64,000 nucleotides of DNA, taken from Algoriphagus kandeliae. Lineage in GTDB: Bacteria > Bacteroidota > Bacteroidia > Cytophagales > Cyclobacteriaceae. The first letter of the stretch is position 1. Each line of letters starts with the position of its first letter. Below the pieces are notes generated by a model. It worked only from the letters and a program-made list of their open reading frames with translations. It searched no databases and had not been told where the DNA came from. Shown one piece after another: positions 63,876-64,000 of the stretch. The translations under genes were made by a program, and so were the position numbers. The stretch spans positions 868,001 to 932,000 of the forward strand of contig NZ_SPSB01000002.1 in assembly GCF_004571135.1 (NCBI RefSeq). The letters run 5' to 3'.

Positions 63876-64000
63876 AAAAGATATTGATTACGGCCCTTCT
63901 TTTGGCGGCTGTCCAAGTAGTTTCCTTTGCCCAGAAAAAACAGAAATTATTCAATGGGAAAGACCTCGAGGGCTGGGTTATTTATGGTACTGAGAAATGG
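63872..64000 (+). CDS. Second, coupled DUF1080 protein (3' end outside window)
   Basis: Starts at ATG 63872 inside the stop of the previous gene. The first 43 codons give a signal peptide (MKKILITALLLAAVQVVSFA) followed directly by KLFNGKDLEGWVIYG, the DUF1080 opening motif. The rest lies beyond the window. Confidence 0.85.
   Translation, partial: MKKILITALLLAAVQVVSFAQKKQKLFNGKDLEGWVIYGTEKW

Overview
The window looks like chromosomal DNA of a Bacteroidota bacterium, most likely order Cytophagales and close to Cyclobacteriaceae/Algoriphagus. That placement is inferred from the gene families: DUF4221, TolB-like 6-bladed propeller lipoproteins, DUF5723, DUF1080, a DnaQ-DnaE fusion, an alpha/beta-fused 2-oxoacid dehydrogenase E1, and -7 promoter boxes of the TAnnTTTG type. 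No tRNA, rRNA or CRISPR array was seen.

Region by region. (1) 1-3.9 kb: sodium-pumping NADH:quinone reductase nqrA(partial)BCDE, closed by a terminator with no nqrF behind it. (2) 4-6.2 kb: a secreted DUF1080 protein, a DUF502 membrane protein and a TolB-like propeller. (3) 6.2-8.7 kb: selD-mnmH (tRNA selenation) and trxA. (4) 8.8-15.7 kb: dnaE with its own proofreading domain, rsmG, an ECF sigma factor and a glycosyltransferase. (5) 15.8-20.3 kb: tgt (zinc cysteines missing), an LptF/G permease, a DMT transporter, a MazF/ribbon-helix-helix toxin-antitoxin pair with a palindromic operator, and ispE. (6) 20.35-32.1 kb: one long branched-chain amino acid operon, ilvD-ilvB-ilvN-ilvC-leuA-leuC-leuD-cimA-leuB. 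A textbook-like attenuator precedes it: a 16-codon leader peptide rich in Val/Leu/Ile followed by mutually exclusive antiterminator and terminator arms. The second LeuA-like enzyme carries the Leptospira citramalate-synthase pocket residues, so isoleucine is probably made from pyruvate and acetyl-CoA. (7) 32.2-38.4 kb: two envelope proteins of unknown role, a repeat-filled spacer, and sbcC-sbcD.

(8) 38.4-42.6 kb is the accessory part. Two cassettes each hold an identical 33-nt structured leader, a small secreted peptide with a conserved signal region but a different mature part, and a propeller-type lipoprotein. Between them lie an IS3-family transposase remnant and an in-frame gene tail that has 77 nt of perfect identity with the end of the second propeller gene, a sign of recent recombination. 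The second peptide gene is frameshifted at codon 2-3.

(9) 42.7-50 kb: an RND efflux operon (lipoprotein adaptor plus two different pumps). (10) 50-58.8 kb: an outer-membrane barrel, a DUF5723 protein, fused 2-oxoacid dehydrogenase E1, a small lipoprotein, a Tat-exported Gfo/Idh/MocA oxidoreductase, an Ldh-family dehydrogenase and a Ppx/GppA phosphatase. (11) 59-64 kb: an acyl-CoA carboxylase beta subunit, a four-helix-bundle (S23-type) gene bounded by near-perfect inverted repeats, an M42 peptidase, a metal-receptor protein without signal peptide, and two more DUF1080 proteins, the last cut by the window edge.

Most interesting: the leader/peptide/propeller cassettes, the inverted-repeat-bounded four-helix-bundle unit, and the ilv-leu attenuator with the citramalate route. 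Family assignments come from recognised motifs; no database search was run.
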